DNA of 64,000 nucleotides from Sclerotinia nivalis (lineage: Eukaryota > Ascomycota > Leotiomycetes > Helotiales > Sclerotiniaceae): positions 2,046,001 to 2,110,000 of the forward strand of contig JAPEIS010000002.1 of NCBI GenBank assembly GCA_029531795.1. The letters are read 5' to 3'. The notes under the pieces were generated by a model. The model ran no database searches and had not been told where the DNA came from. It saw only the letters and a list, made by a program, of their open reading frames with translations. Below, piece after piece: positions 19,117 through 31,501 of the stretch (within the stretch, counting starts at the first letter, position 1; every line of letters begins with the position of its first letter). A program made the position numbers and the translations under genes.

Positions 19117-22100
19117 AATAATGATACTAGGGGATATGAAAAAAAAAAGAGAAGCAGGATGTTATGGGAAGATTGGAACTGGGAGGATGAATTAATCAGC
19201 GTGCATCTGTATTCAATTAGGATGGGCACTCGGCGTTTGATGCGGAGTGCGCATTGTAACAATGTATTTTTTGTAGATGAATAATATGGTAGCAAAATGA
19301 AATGAATTCGGTTATGCCACAATGATACCTCCATAAGTACTGCATGTTAATTTGAGGATTTGAGATTTCTGTAATATGTCCCCCCATTTGAACTGAATGT
19401 CCAAAACCATCTCAACGCTCAACACCGGATGAATATTCCATCTTCATCAGAATAATTAAAACCCAAACTCACCCATAGCTAGGTACCTAGGTAGGTACTA
19501 CTAGGTACTACTAGGTAATCTCTGATACAATACAGCCGAACTCCGTATTTCTCACGTTACATACATGTTTCCACAATGGAACCCACTGTCCACTCTTTAA
19601 CTTTCTTGCTTCATTATAATGTCCACTGTCCACAAAGCGCTCTCCAGGGTCTAGAGTCTAGCCTAATGTTACACAACACGCTCGTTCGACGCTCGCCTCC
19701 TTTGCTGCACTTTATCACATGTATGATGTATGATCGACGGTAGCCGGTAGACGGTTGGGTACAAATCACTGCTACATCATCAATGCATTTAGCAGCTACA
19801 GTAAGTATTTATAGAACGGAGTATCAAATGTAACACAATATACCAAAGGGCAAAACGTAAAAGTTGAACTTGATGCATATTTTGGTTATGGCATGATCAC
19901 ACAGAAAATAACCATAAGCTAATCTTTTGTGGTTAATTCAAGGCTTAGTTCTATCTTATCTATCTAGGTATTCTAGCTATCAAAATGTGTTGATCCACCA
20001 AGACCTTGGAATAGGATTTTGTCGTTTCATTCATTGCTTGTTTGGTTGGCGGGGCCGGGGTTTTGGTCGAGGGGCGAAGGGGGTCAGACTTGAGCCATTA
20101 ATACTTGTTTGGGACCTGCAGCAAATCTGTACAATTACCTAGTACTTTATTGTATACACCAGTGATACCCATAATTACCTGTACATTTACATCTGCCGTA
20201 TGCAGGCCCGCCAGTTAGCCTATTACCACTCTAAACGGCCATCAGTCCCGGTAATTTTATAGCAATGTGGCCAGGTTACTAGGGGACTTTAGATGCCGTT
20301 GTGTTGTATTCGAGTTATTAGACACATACCTATATACTTACATACCTTTGATATCATGTACTACTTAGTTGTAAAATTGGCAAACAGGAAGGGAAAAAAA
20401 TAAAGTTGGAAAGTTGCGGGTATATTTCATATGATTCGATACTACCAATCAATATATAATAGGTATAATAAGGTTAATAGTGGTTCCTTCCTCGCTTTCC
20501 TCCGAAGGTGTAAATGAAATATTTCTATCTATGAGTTCGAGTTCGAGTTCAAATTCGAATTCAGGAATTAAGTTTCTTTCACTTAATTCCTTCATCTCTT
20601 TTTCCTCCTTTCGTCTTCGTCCCATTCAATATTCTTAGCGATATGTATTCCCCTTTTTGTTTCGTTCCTCTCTGCCAATGATCTTTCAGTCGACCGGGTC
20701 GGTATACTGAAAGCATACATCAATAGTATCAGGAGAAGCAACAATCGACACACACAACCTTGTCACCACGAAAAATACGTACGATTCTTCAATTATGTAT
20801 TCCTCTTCTAGACACACAATATTCAGCTCTGTCCATATTGGCATCCTCCCCTGCTCCGATCATTTATGCTTACCTAGGGGTTTAGTAAAAGGAATCAAGT
20901 CAATGATTATATTACTTTTTGAGGGGGTTGCGGACCAGACCACCCTGGTAATCAACATCAATGCCTTAAGCAGAAATCTTAGGTGGGAGTCCGACAATCG
21001 AAAAGCATTACGGGGGCAATGTCGCAAAGAATTTCACCAATTTCACCAATTTCATCGAAAAGTACACAGGGTAAACAGGCCTTTGATTTCTCTTTTTTAT
21101 GGCTCTGTTCGAAATGTGAACTTCCCTCTTGCGATTACACAATTGTGGATTTTTTCTACTAAATCCAGGGATATTTCTCCCATCACAACATCAAATATCT
21201 CCACCAGGTAAAAGCCAAAAAGAAGAAAAAAAGTCAAAAACACAATAACAAATACGACGACAAAGTATAGAAATCGGCAAGGTGAAAAGGGATCATCAAA
21301 GGGATCTTTAAGAACCTTCTGTCATTCATCTTCAGCCTTCTTCACCGGGCTTAAACAGCAGGGTCGATGTCGATAAGGCTCATCAACATCCATCATCCCA
21401 AAACCATTCAAGGATCAATTTTTTAATTACCTTATACCTTATTTGTCATTTCACAGCCTTCAAGCTTCAAATCTCCGTTACTGTTACTGGTATACCATCA
21501 TTTCATGCGTCATTTTAGTTCTTATGGCTTTTGAATGGGGATTTAATTTGATTAATCAATCAATCAATGAGAAAATCTCGCACGACTTAAGTAAGTACGT
21601 ACAGGAAAAAAGGAATTCCCAGCGGTCACTATCGGGGATTTTATATATATAACCCTTGGATCCGTATGGATGATGGATGATAGTGGGATGGTGTGGATGC
21701 AAATGTTACCCTTAATCACCATTAAGTAGGTACCTACTACCTAGTTATGCATTCGGGGATTTGGGACCACGGTCTCCTGTCGCCTACACATGGCTTATTG
21801 ATCAGTCATTATCCGCCTCTAATACCACACTCTTCCGGCAAAAAGACCTATTCAGCCTGGCAACGCTGCCATGTCCAAGGTAAAGGAACCAATTTGGTAA
21901 ATCAAAGCATTACTTTGCCATTTAATTCATCTCCGCTCTTCAATCGTCATTGTCCTATTACATTTCACTTCAATCCTATTTTAATCATCTGATCCCTGAG
22001 CATTAAAGCAATTTCGTTATTATTCATGCTTCAAACCCAGAAAGAGGTCGCAGCGCCGTGGAACTTGGCCATACTTCTCCACACTTCGATAGGAACGAGG

Positions 22101-23010
22101 AGGTTTTTAAGGTGGCTCGGGAACTAAAGTTCATCCAGGAGTTAAGATGGTTGGGTGATGTGGGCCTAAACCCCTGCTGCCGGTTTCTCATCCTCGCCAC
22201 AACCCATTTTCTTGTTTCAAAAGCTTCTATACTGCTTCCAGAGCTCTATGCCCTGAGGATGCCACATTCTTCCCATGGTTGTACATCTCCACTCTGCCTA
22301 GTTTCGATACCAAATCTTCTTGGCGGGTCTACTTATCACCCCCTTCCTTGTGTGCGAAGCTTCTTTCGATTAACATGCTTCGAGCGTTACAAGCATCGGC
22401 TCGGGATCTTCTCACCTTGGAACCCTAATTGGGAAGTCAGGCATAATCAAAATCCCATCTCCCCGGCAGAGAACGTTGCTAAAGGGTTTCTACCAGCATG
22501 CATCATTGACATTGCGCAACACGGAAGTTGTCTCGTTCGGTGCAAATCGTTGGAACGCTTTGGTCATTTAAATTACTGCTACTGCCCTACGCCATTGATG
22601 TCTATGCAAGCTCAACCTTAAAGATCAGACGACAGATAAATGCAGATGCTCCGCCCTCCCTCTTTAATATTTCTCTTTCCTCTTACCTATTCGTCATACA
22701 GCGATCCTAACCTGTAGTGCTTTATTCCCACGAGAAATCGCCGAAAAGTTTGGAAACACTTTTGGGCAAACATTTTGTTTTGAGGTTAACCGCATATTAC
22801 CAAGGTATGCGTTATTCGGCTCTCACCTATATAACGGCATTATATAGATAAATTTTCGAAACGCGCACAGCCGCATCGGCTTTGTAAACAACAGGTCAGA
22901 AAACCATAACAAGCGTTCTGGAAACATAACGCGCTGCGGCAATACTTCAACATCTTTTAGAGTTACCCCTAGCGACCTGCGTGAGCAGTTCGCTGTGGAG
23001 GAATCCATGC
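19117..23010. other. Long intergenic region between prp8 and the Myb gene
   Basis: Nearly 3.9 kb holds no supported gene. ORFs of 138 and 187 codons at 20795-21211 and 22058-22621 have no recognisable domain and look random. The region includes a CTAGGTA-rich patch, pyrimidine-rich stretches around 20560-20640 and a purine-rich stretch near 21210-21260. It probably contains a long 5' leader or promoter for the Myb gene (inference). Confidence 0.5.
19479..19518. repeat. CTAGGTA-rich palindromic cluster
   Basis: The sequence is built from repeated CTAGGTAC / TACCTAGG words, including the palindrome TACCTAGGTA. Related words recur in other spacers, at about 1084-1107, 21726-21745, 39729-39740, 54470-54500, 54738-54753 and 56801-56810, but not in the exons I read. 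Confidence 0.6.
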
Positions 23011-23193
23011 ATGTCTGGCTATTCACGCCACAATCATGGGCACGATCCTTATATCGATTATGCTGCTCAATCCGAAGAACATCCAGAGCGCGTTTACGGG
23101 TCGCATCACCCAGAGCTCCAACAACTTGGCACGCCAGGTCTCGAATCTCTTCATCTTGGAGCGCATCATCAACAACAACAACAACAACAACAA

Positions 23194-23234
<41 letters not shown>

Positions 23235-24239
23235 ACAGCAACAACAACAGCACCACCACCAAGTGTTGCTAGATCCACACAGCATGGCCCATCACCAATC
23301 CCCTCAATATGGTGGTGGGCAGCAAATGAGAGGATATATAGGTACACCAATGCAGCAAGCATCTAGTGTAGGAAAAAGACCGAGAACTCATGATGAGTTG
23401 GGAATGGGGATGGGAGGGGTGTCGGGGGGGCACATGCATGGGCAGATGCAAGGCATGTCTTCACAAATGTCTCAACAAACGATGGGTGGTTATGGTGGTG
23501 GGCCTCAAGCTTTTCATAGTCATGCATTGCCAAATCAAGGACCTCGAGGCGCAAAGTTTCCTCGTCTTGGTGAAGCGCCAGAGTCGAGTATGATGTCGCA
23601 AGGTGCGCCTAGTGTGGTCGGTACTGCCGGAATGCCTTTGCCTGCTGCAAGACCACGGGGTCCAAAGTTGAAGTTTACTCCAGAAGATGACCAATTACTG
23701 GTGGATTTGAAGGAAAATAAAGCTTTGACTTGGAAACAAATTGCGGAGTTTTTCCCAGGGCGTTCTTCGGGGACATTACAGGTCCGGTATTGCACAAAGT
23801 TGAAGGCTAAGACTACTCAATGGACTGACGAAACGGTAAGTTATTTATTGATCTAGGTCCTTTTGAGTATTCAATAACTGATTAAAAACTCACAGGTTCA
23901 AAAACTTCGAACAGCGGTCCATGATTACGAGCAAGAAAAATGGCGCATCGTGGCCCAAAAAGTCGGGACTGGATTCACATCTACGGCTTGCAAAGATAAA
24001 TGGACTGAACTTGTGAGTTTCCCCAAAGTAAATGCAAATGCAAAAACTATTGGTTAGGTTGGGTCGAGTTGGTTGGCATTATCCATACGCACGGCGCAGC
24101 CTAAATGTTACTTTTCTTTCATCACAAGTGACGCAGACGCGGCAAGACTAATCATTCGTCCATACATTAGATGCACCCCGATGATTCCGAATTACAATCA
24201 CCAGAACCGGAAGACTTGCCTGAAGATGCTGAATATTAG
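23011..24239 (+). CDS. Myb/SANT-like DNA-binding protein with poly-Q tract
   Basis: This is a predicted nuclear protein of 336 residues. Exons are 23011-23835, 23896-24012 and 24171-24239; all junctions are phase 0 with GTAAGT and GTGAGT donors. The first ATG in frame (MSGYSRHNHGHD) is taken as the start. After a Tyr/His-rich N-terminus comes a run of 27 glutamines (residues 54-80) and then low-complexity Gly/Met/Gln/His sequence. Two consecutive Myb/SANT repeats follow at about 219-265 (FTPEDDQLLVDLKENKALTW) and 270-314 (WTDETVQKLRTAVHDYEQEK), the second created only after splicing. The protein ends in an acidic tail, SPEPEDLPEDAEY. It is probably a sequence-specific transcription regulator; the exact orthologue is not recognised. 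Long non-coding sequence on both sides is typical of regulatory genes with extended UTRs. Confidence 0.88.
23170..23250 (+). repeat. CAA/CAG microsatellite encoding 27 glutamines
   Basis: This is an in-frame trinucleotide array mixing CAA and CAG, flanked by histidine codons. The first nine units are almost pure CAA, and the rest alternate CAG and CAA. Such arrays commonly vary in length between strains. Confidence 0.95.
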
Positions 24240-25732
24240 CTTCACACGGACCGACTTTGGGCATCTTTATTTACCTCTCGCCTACCTATCAGCACAGACA
24301 CTGTGTTCACGATATTCTACAGGTTAAACATAGCGACTAAAAAGCCAAGTCGACTCAAATATCCGTAATAAATTTTCATTTGTCGCACCACAGACACCAA
24401 CATACACAATCCCAACATACACACAATACATAAAGAAATACGAAAGCGAAAACACAAACTAATACCGGATTAAAGCGGCTGGATCGTCTTTGTCTTTATT
24501 CATTTTATGTTACTTATTTTTGGACTTCGATTGTCAGCTGCAATCCTCTTTTCATATGTCATGGTAGGGAAAGAAGGGGTAAGGGTAAGAGGAAAACAGG
24601 GGGGCCTGATATACACGGAGGCAAATTTCGAGATTCGAACACAAAAAAAGATACCATTCATGATAAAGGAAGAAGGGAAGGAAGGTGTAATTATACTACA
24701 AGTGAGGATAGAGTGGATGGCGGAGGAGAAGGGGGTAGTGAGTCATATCTGGATGGCAGCTGTGTTGGACATGGTTTTTAACTTCATATACCCCTTATTT
24801 TGATATGATGATGATGGACTGATGGTTTGGGTGGAATGTTGGATTTTTGATATTTGACATTTGGAATATACACATTTTAGTACTGGGTTTTAGTTCAATT
24901 TTTCATTCTTTGAGACTTTGCGTGGTTATGGTGATGGTGAGGAGCGTGGGATTGTGATGTGGGGCGTGGTAAGAAAAAAGGACATGTATAGATGAAAGGC
25001 ATTTGATGGTGTGTCGTTGTATATTGAAGATTGAAGTTTTAATTATTTGAAGCGGCCGGACGGGGAAGTAGGTGGTTTGGTTGATAATAGTAGGGGTTTT
25101 TTGATCCTTAAAGAATCTTTTCATTTCATTCTGCTGCATTGTTTAAGTTGTTTTCACTGGCTTTATGTTTTATGTTAGATTTTCCTCGCTGTACAAAAAG
25201 GCTCCGGGGTCATTTGACGAAATGTTTTACGGAATTTTTTAAAATCGAAATCTAGATGCGTTCAGTGACTTCAGTCATCTGTGGTGTTTCTTGTATAGTA
25301 TAGCGTGGTATAGCGTGGTATAGTGTATAGTACCTGCAGTTTCTGAAACAGAAGGGACTGGAGGGGTGAGGGTGGAGTGGGTGGAGTGGGGTAATTATGT
25401 AATTATGGTAAATATGGTAAATGTGTAAGCGGAGTGGATAAATGGATAAATGGATCTTGTTACATATTTATAAGGTGGTGTTTTGGAATTTTGGAATTCT
25501 GGAGGGGGGGAATTGGGGGCGGAGAAGATGGATGGTTAGGGTGGGTGGATGGTTGGTTGGTTGGTTGGATGGAATGATGTGGTGATATGGTTGCGGAGAT
25601 TGATGGTGTGTATATACTGATGTGTATCCCATAGCGTCTTTTTACAATTAGAGATGATTTTTAAGGTGGATATTTGATGTGGTAAGTACTCGAGTATCTA
25701 GTTTTAGGTTAGGGGTTGATATTGGGGATTTT

Positions 25733-25826
25733 ATGGATGGGTATGGATGGGTATGGATGGGTATGGATGGGTATGGATGTGTAGATGTGTAGATGTGTAG
25801 ATGTGTAGATGTGTAGATGTGTATGT
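25733..25826. repeat. Two adjoining tandem arrays
   Basis: About five units of the 10-mer ATGGATGGGT pass directly into about six units of the 8-mer ATGTGTAG. The arrays are nearly perfect, so they are young or actively homogenised. Confidence 0.9.
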
Positions 25827-25927
25827 ATGTATACTATGTTGTGAGATGTTGCGGATGTAGTGTGTGGTAGTTTATGGTTGTGATTGACGGGTTGTGAGTG
25901 ATGGGGTTTGGATTATTATCGTTGCTT

Positions 25928-26165
25928 GGATGGTTTGAGATATTGAGTTGATGATTTAGGGAGGGGAGGGGTTTGGATTGTACTTATTTCCATGGTTAGA
26001 GATATTGAATTGATGATTAAAAGCGAGTTGTAAAGAAGGGGAAGGAAGGGAGGGGATTGTATTAATTATTTGGATGGTTAGAGATATTGAATTGATGATT
26101 AAAAGCGAGTTGTAGAGAAAAGAAGGGAAAGGGAGGGGAGGGGAGGGGATTGGATTGGATTACTA
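25928..26165. repeat. Three imperfect copies of an approximately 80 bp unit
   Basis: The phrase 'gatattgaattgatgattaaaagcgagttgtaaagaa' followed by a GGGA-rich run and 'gattgtattaattatttggatggttaga' occurs twice (about 26008 and 26086). A more diverged, shorter version lies near 25938. The copies are tandem. Confidence 0.75.
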
Positions 26166-26563
26166 TATTAGTATGATTATAACCCGTCATACTCTTCTAC
26201 ATTCACGATGTCTATACCTAACTGACATGATGTCTTGTGATGTACCGTATATAAGGCACCAGTCAGCTTAGCAAGCGTTTGAGGTTGTAGAAAATGATAA
26301 TCGAACCTGTCGTTCTCAGTAGCTTAAACTGGTGTAAGGTAAGATCTTATAATAATGAGTTTTTGGACTTGTTTTAGAGATTGTGAAGATCCCAAGCGTG
26401 CTAAATTAACACTGTATCGCGGATCTCATAATCAGAAGGAGAGCAGAAAAGTACATCTGATCATGATAACGAATGAATTGACAACGCAAGTAACAAAGTA
26501 ACGAATGAAGACGAATCGATAACGGAGTTAATCTGACATCCTGAGACTCAAGAAAGGAAAGCT

Positions 26564-29481
26564 CTACGACATTCTACTGGCAATATCTCTAGCAGCATAG
26601 ATCTGACCATACAAATCCGTGACATTGAAAAGGATGACCAAGACATTCCTCACTTTCTCATCGACCAAAGGTCTCAATCGCGCCTTGATCACAAGAAGGC
26701 ATTCACGCTCATAGTCTGCCATTGCCATCAATGCACTCTTTCTCTCTGTGAGATCAGAAATCTCATCTCCCGCTGCACCAGACGCTCCACAATGTTCAAA
26801 CTCGGGGAAATTAACACTGTTGAGGTTCCTCTCTACTTTATCCCGTGCTAGCGATCCATAATCGTTGTACATTCGGCACATCACAGCAAGATGTTGACCC
26901 AGCTCCGCCGAAAGATACTTGGTAAGGGCGGTGGGGAACAGGTCATCTTTTCTTGCTGATGCAATCCGGCACGATAGCCAGTCCCAAGAATATGGACAAG
27001 ATGTATGGACTGCGGAAATATTCCGTACCCAATCCCAATAGGTTCTTGATGCTGGAAACATCACGGGCGTGTCGGCATCGTGTCCTGGAAGTTGGGCGAA
27101 GCTTGCGTTGCCACTTGAATGCGTGAGATGGGCTAGTAGAAAGTTCTCTAATTGCTTGCTCAGATGGGCTAAATTTGTCCCGAAAGCATTTTGGATGGAA
27201 GGGTGGCGCAAAACATGGATTTTGAAGCGGAGGAGAATGGCTCGGACATCATTTGTGGAATCATCTAGTAAACCATCGTCGGAGCTCGAGGGAGTGATGG
27301 TGCCGCAAGATACCGGAGGACTCTCGCGAGAAGACGAAAGGTCGCGCTCCAGAGTAGTCTTTGAAAACAAATCTCGAACTAGATGTCCCGCTGAGTCGTG
27401 GTGTCCAAGTACGGCTTCCATAAATTCGTCTGCTTGATAATTCAGCATCGAGATGGCCATGATATCCCAAATCAGGTCCGTCTCAAGGAATATCCCTTGA
27501 TTATTACAAGCAGTCCATGTGAAAGGAATATACTCTAGATACTTGTCTTCTGACATGTTTTGGCGAGGGAAGACATCCAAGCGGATTCGACGTAGTCGTG
27601 GAAGAAACATATATCCTTCGATAATAGAGGCAGTAAGCTTCCACGAGCTTTCACTAGCGAAAAGATGAATTCTGGAGAAACTGGTAAATTTCACCACTCT
27701 ATCGAACGGGATATTGAGGAAGTTGGGAAGTGGTTCCCATTGTGGTGAGTTTGTAGGGTACTTTTTGGCCGCATAGGTCGCTGCTACGCAATATGTTCTA
27801 GACAATATGCTTGATCCGTAGCTGACTTTCTCAATCCAGGTATATGTGACCTTGTCCCAATCACCTTGATGCTGATTCAAAAAAAATTGGCCTGCACGGA
27901 TAGCTTTAAGCACTTGCTTATCGAGATCTCCAGCCCAGGGAAATAAAGTAGCATCAATCAAAGTTAGGATACTATATGCAGTTATCTCGCACGAGCCTAA
28001 ATTGCTCCAAAGAGCCATCGCTCTTCTGGGTATGCAATGTGCGGTGTAGTATCTGTATTAAGATTAAAGGAATCTTGTCTAGTGCCCCACTATTCCAAAC
28101 CATCACAAGTTTTCGGAGTGTCTGAGCCAAAAGCATCATCGAGTGCGTGTACCAAGGCAAGCTAGCAAATTTACATACCCATTTGTCATCGATCTTTCCC
28201 GCCGACCACGAATTGCACAAAAAATCGACTGTGCTAAGGATTTGTCCGATGTATTTATTTGGCTCATCGATATGCAACAAGGCGTTAAGCACATCGCAAT
28301 TTGCACTGATGCTTCCATTCCTCTCAAGTGCGTATGTCTGAAAATGGCTTTTAACTTCAAAGTTTGCAATCATCTGCTGTGCTGACACTGGTCTACCTAG
28401 CAGGCGAAGCGTGAGAATACATTTTGCCGTGTCATCGGCGTCAGGAAGTAACAAGGGAGCTGCCAGGGTTATCATAAGCATCTATTTGTGGGCACTGCTG
28501 ACTTACCAAAACCAATAATTCCTTCCCTGGCGCTTAGTTCTTGCTCGAGATGGTTCACCAGTATGCCAAGATTATATTCCCCTAGCTCTCCTGGGGTATA
28601 ACCCGATTTCAAAAGGGTGGAGACGACCTAGATAGATCATTAACTAAAGTAGCATAAATTTGGATGAAACGTGTATATATCGTACCCAGGTAAACTCGAA
28701 AAACGTGGTTGGGAATGCACAAGGGACGCCTCCGTTGCCTTTACTCGCACCTTCAATGATGGTGTTTCTGAGATAAATTTCTGATTCACTGTCCCAGCTT
28801 GAAGTGTTCATTAGATATGCCGCTATTGAAAAAGGAGAAGCCATAATGCTTCCATCTCTCAAGTGATGCTTGATTTGATCGAAATCTATCGTGCCAATGA
28901 ATGCTTCTAAAGAATGTGGGGCAGTCACTTGTATATGGCTATACAATATCTCTGGCTAGAATCTCGAGAGCTTTTCCTTGTTCAGTTGAAGTAGATATGT
29001 TTTGCCTGGAAAGTCATAGACCATATGGTGTTGCTCTAGCATCCCTAGAAGCGCAAGGACCAGAATCTCGAACCCAACATGAATACAAGATCTGACATCC
29101 CACATCTGCAACTGATGTCTCAAACTGTCTTGTGCTCTAAGTATGCGGGTATCGATATCCGGCGGCAACACGGAGTAGGAGAGGTTATTAGCAGTGCGAT
29201 GGAATACAAAAGCCAACAGAGCGGCCATAGTGTTCAGAATGCCATCCACTTGCAATGCATAGGACTCCCAGGAGCCATCTTGAGCTTGGGCATCTATTAT
29301 GTGCTGGAAGGCTTCTGGAAAGAGCCAATTCCTAACTCCATCAACGTCTTTCGAAACCATAGACACCCATGCCGTATCATAGATAGAAGGTGAACATCGA
29401 TCCAGAGCCGCATGCTCGAAACGATTTATTGGCCAGACTACCGACTAAAAATTTGGCTTATAGTACATCAAAATAATCCAT
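26564..29481 (-). pseudogene. Bifunctional diterpene cyclase (fungal CPS/KS type), pseudogene
   Basis: The sequence clearly derives from a fungal copalyl diphosphate/ent-kaurene synthase-like enzyme that cyclises GGPP. Near the N-terminus SIYDTAWVS is visible. The class II site is PDADDTAK (DXDD motif) at about 28440. The class I domain has DEFME (DDXXD equivalent) and NDYGSLARDKVE (NSE/DTE motif), and a late MSEDKYLEYIPFTW matches the family. Introns 28628-28685 and 28460-28506 splice cleanly. Four lesions break the gene: TAA at 29458-29460 (codon 8 after the ATG at 29481); one extra base at about 29393-29394; TAG at 28956-28958; and one extra T in the T-run at 28010-28012, just where the QW motif DGSW should be. 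The last 480 codons are intact, so inactivation is recent. The cyclisation product cannot be predicted. No intact GGPP synthase or P450 lies beside it. Confidence 0.9.
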
Positions 29482-31501
29482 TTCTTCTACTTAGAGTCTC
29501 TTCACAGAGAGACTGAAGGAATCAAGGTAAACGAAGTATGCAAAAAACTTGATTGAAGCGAGGTAGAGCAATGCAATGCATGCCAGAGTGAGGGATCGTG
29601 AAGTTTCCCTCTATATCAAGTCTAATCACCTGTCATCTCCTGCTAATTATTGTCCCCGCTTTGAGACCTTGGTCGGCTTAATCATTACAAAGGTACGCTG
29701 ATAAGTCTAGACTGGCAATACAACCTTGGCGCCTGGGTATACGTAATAGGCGCCATAAATGGCAAAAGCTCCTTTGGAGATAATCAAGAGCATTTCCGCA
29801 CGATCGTGAAATGTTGATCGGAAACCCCTGAAGAGTGGAGTGGAATATTGCGGGGGAAGGTAGCATGCAGCTAGGGGTTACAATATCCATGGCTGACATT
29901 CTTTAGCGTGCATATTCCTCCTATCATTCTCTTATGGTTGCAATCAAGAGTAACAAGGGGACTGGTGAAATGGAAGGAAAATCAGATGTATTGCGAAAAC
30001 TTGAATGATGCATTGAGTGAGATATGTGGCGTAGCATCCAATATTACGTGGCTCTGGCTGCATGCACACCCTTACCTATACATGAGACCTTCATGTATGC
30101 TGAAGCTGTACGGGTAACTGCATACATTCATATTGTATTCACTTTTGGTGTCCTCTGATATACATAACATTCTCTAGATTGATATTATCCTTCTCAAATA
30201 GCCCACGGAAATTCTGTTTGTTCTTTGGAGAACTTCCAAAGTTGTTTCTTTGGAATTCTGTAATGACCTATGTGCTCTACTAATCTCTCCATCCTACCAA
30301 GCAGAGATCTTTTGAGAGTGTTGTTCCCCAATTTACCACTTGTGTGTCGTGGCGTGAACTATGCTCAATCGAATATCTGGAGTATGTGTATATCAGTAAG
30401 AGAACCTAGTAATTATGGAAGAAGTGGCAAATAGGCAAATGAGTAACTTTCACTAGAAAACTCGAAAAAATTTGTGTTGCATATCTGATTCTGGATGTTA
30501 TTGCTCTTCAGGGCAAAAATCGTCAGAATAGAACAAAAATAGGAGAGAATGATTTGTTTTATCTGATGGGAAGAAGAGTACATGTTCTCCCTGTCATATC
30601 TTTAGATAGTAGAATAGAAAGTATATTGAGGAGGTAAGAGTTCCTTGAAAAGAGGGCTTCTAATGGATTTTGCCGAGTTTCGCTGATGGGTAGTTTAATA
30701 TTGGCTTGTTGCATATCTGCATCTCCAGGAGAATCTCCAAAGACTGAAAAAAAACATAGAATAAAATGATCTGTTTAACTATACATGTAGAGTAGAATAA
30801 GCTCTGTCGGATGACCAGGGGGTTGGTAATATTGAATCAGGCTTGAGAGATTGACGGAGACTTTGACAAAGACTAATTTGACAAATTCTGGTTGGGAAAA
30901 ACTCAAAGTCCCTAGAGATTTTTGGTGCATTCAATTCTGAAGGTAATGCAATGGGATCGAGGTAAGTAGAAATTGGTTCGGTACAGTAAGGAACCCAATT
31001 AACTCTACATATAAGCGCTAATAGCAAACTTCAGTGCAAGACTTTGCCCAGTGAGCGAAACTAATAACACCGAGTGAAGTTATCCATCTCACAAGTTTTG
31101 TTGCATGTCTCTGTCTTCAGGGACCTGCTCATTTCCCATTGGAAAGCAGCTGCATATACTTTTTGGAACTTCTCCAAGTTCAAGGCATATATTAAGAAGA
31201 AGAGAAGGTGTCTATTCCTGAACAAATCAAACAAGAATGTTGAGGTGCTGATTTATACAGCATTTAGGAAAAAAAGCACATTTTTCCATCCTCGACCCCA
31301 TCCAAACACACAAAAAACAAATCCCCCACCTTCGCATTTGTTTACACCACACACGTGATACTCAAACTCATCCCACGCAAAAACAGCCCGGCCCAGCTTA
31401 GTAATCACATACTTAGCGTCTCCCGACAAGCAACTTCACGAAACCATCAAAATTACCTACAAATCGTACCACCGTCCGCACCCCCAATCGACACACCCGC
31501 C
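29482..31501. other. Intergenic spacer with cox4 promoter
   Basis: No supported gene lies in these 2 kb; the ORFs are short and unlike coding sequence. The right end must contain the cox4 promoter. A CACGTG E-box occurs at 31352-31357, and CCAAT-type words occur at 31138-31142 (inverse) and 31484-31488. Confidence 0.55.
31352..31357. promoter_or_regulatory. CACGTG E-box upstream of cox4
   Basis: This is a perfect palindromic CACGTG 145 bp before the cox4 start codon. In fungi such sites bind bHLH factors of the Cbf1/Pho4 type. A role here is inference from position only. Confidence 0.3.

Larger units (their letters stand above)
24240..26563. other. Repeat-dense, G/T-skewed intergenic region
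   Basis: No coding sequence is supported. From about 24500 to 26160 the plus strand is strikingly rich in G and T and poor in C. It is packed with short tandem repeats: TATAGCGTGG near 25290-25330, GGAGTGGGT near 25365-25390, ATTATGGTAAAT near 25395-25420, GGATAAAT near 25435-25455 and TTGG near 25550-25570. The first 300 bp are probably the Myb gene 3' UTR. Confidence 0.6.

Noticed and set aside
22058..22621. 187-codon plus-strand ORF between prp8 and the Myb gene
   Set aside because: No domain, biased composition (His, Cys, Leu, Pro mix like translated spacer), no splice partners and no similarity that I recognise.
22981..23010. GTG-initiated N-terminal extension of the Myb protein
   Set aside because: Fungal nuclear genes start at ATG; the ATG at 23011 begins a plausible N-terminus.
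25700..25730. GGTTAGGGG words suggesting interstitial telomere repeats
   Set aside because: Only isolated, imperfect copies in a generally G/T-rich region; no tandem TTAGGG array.
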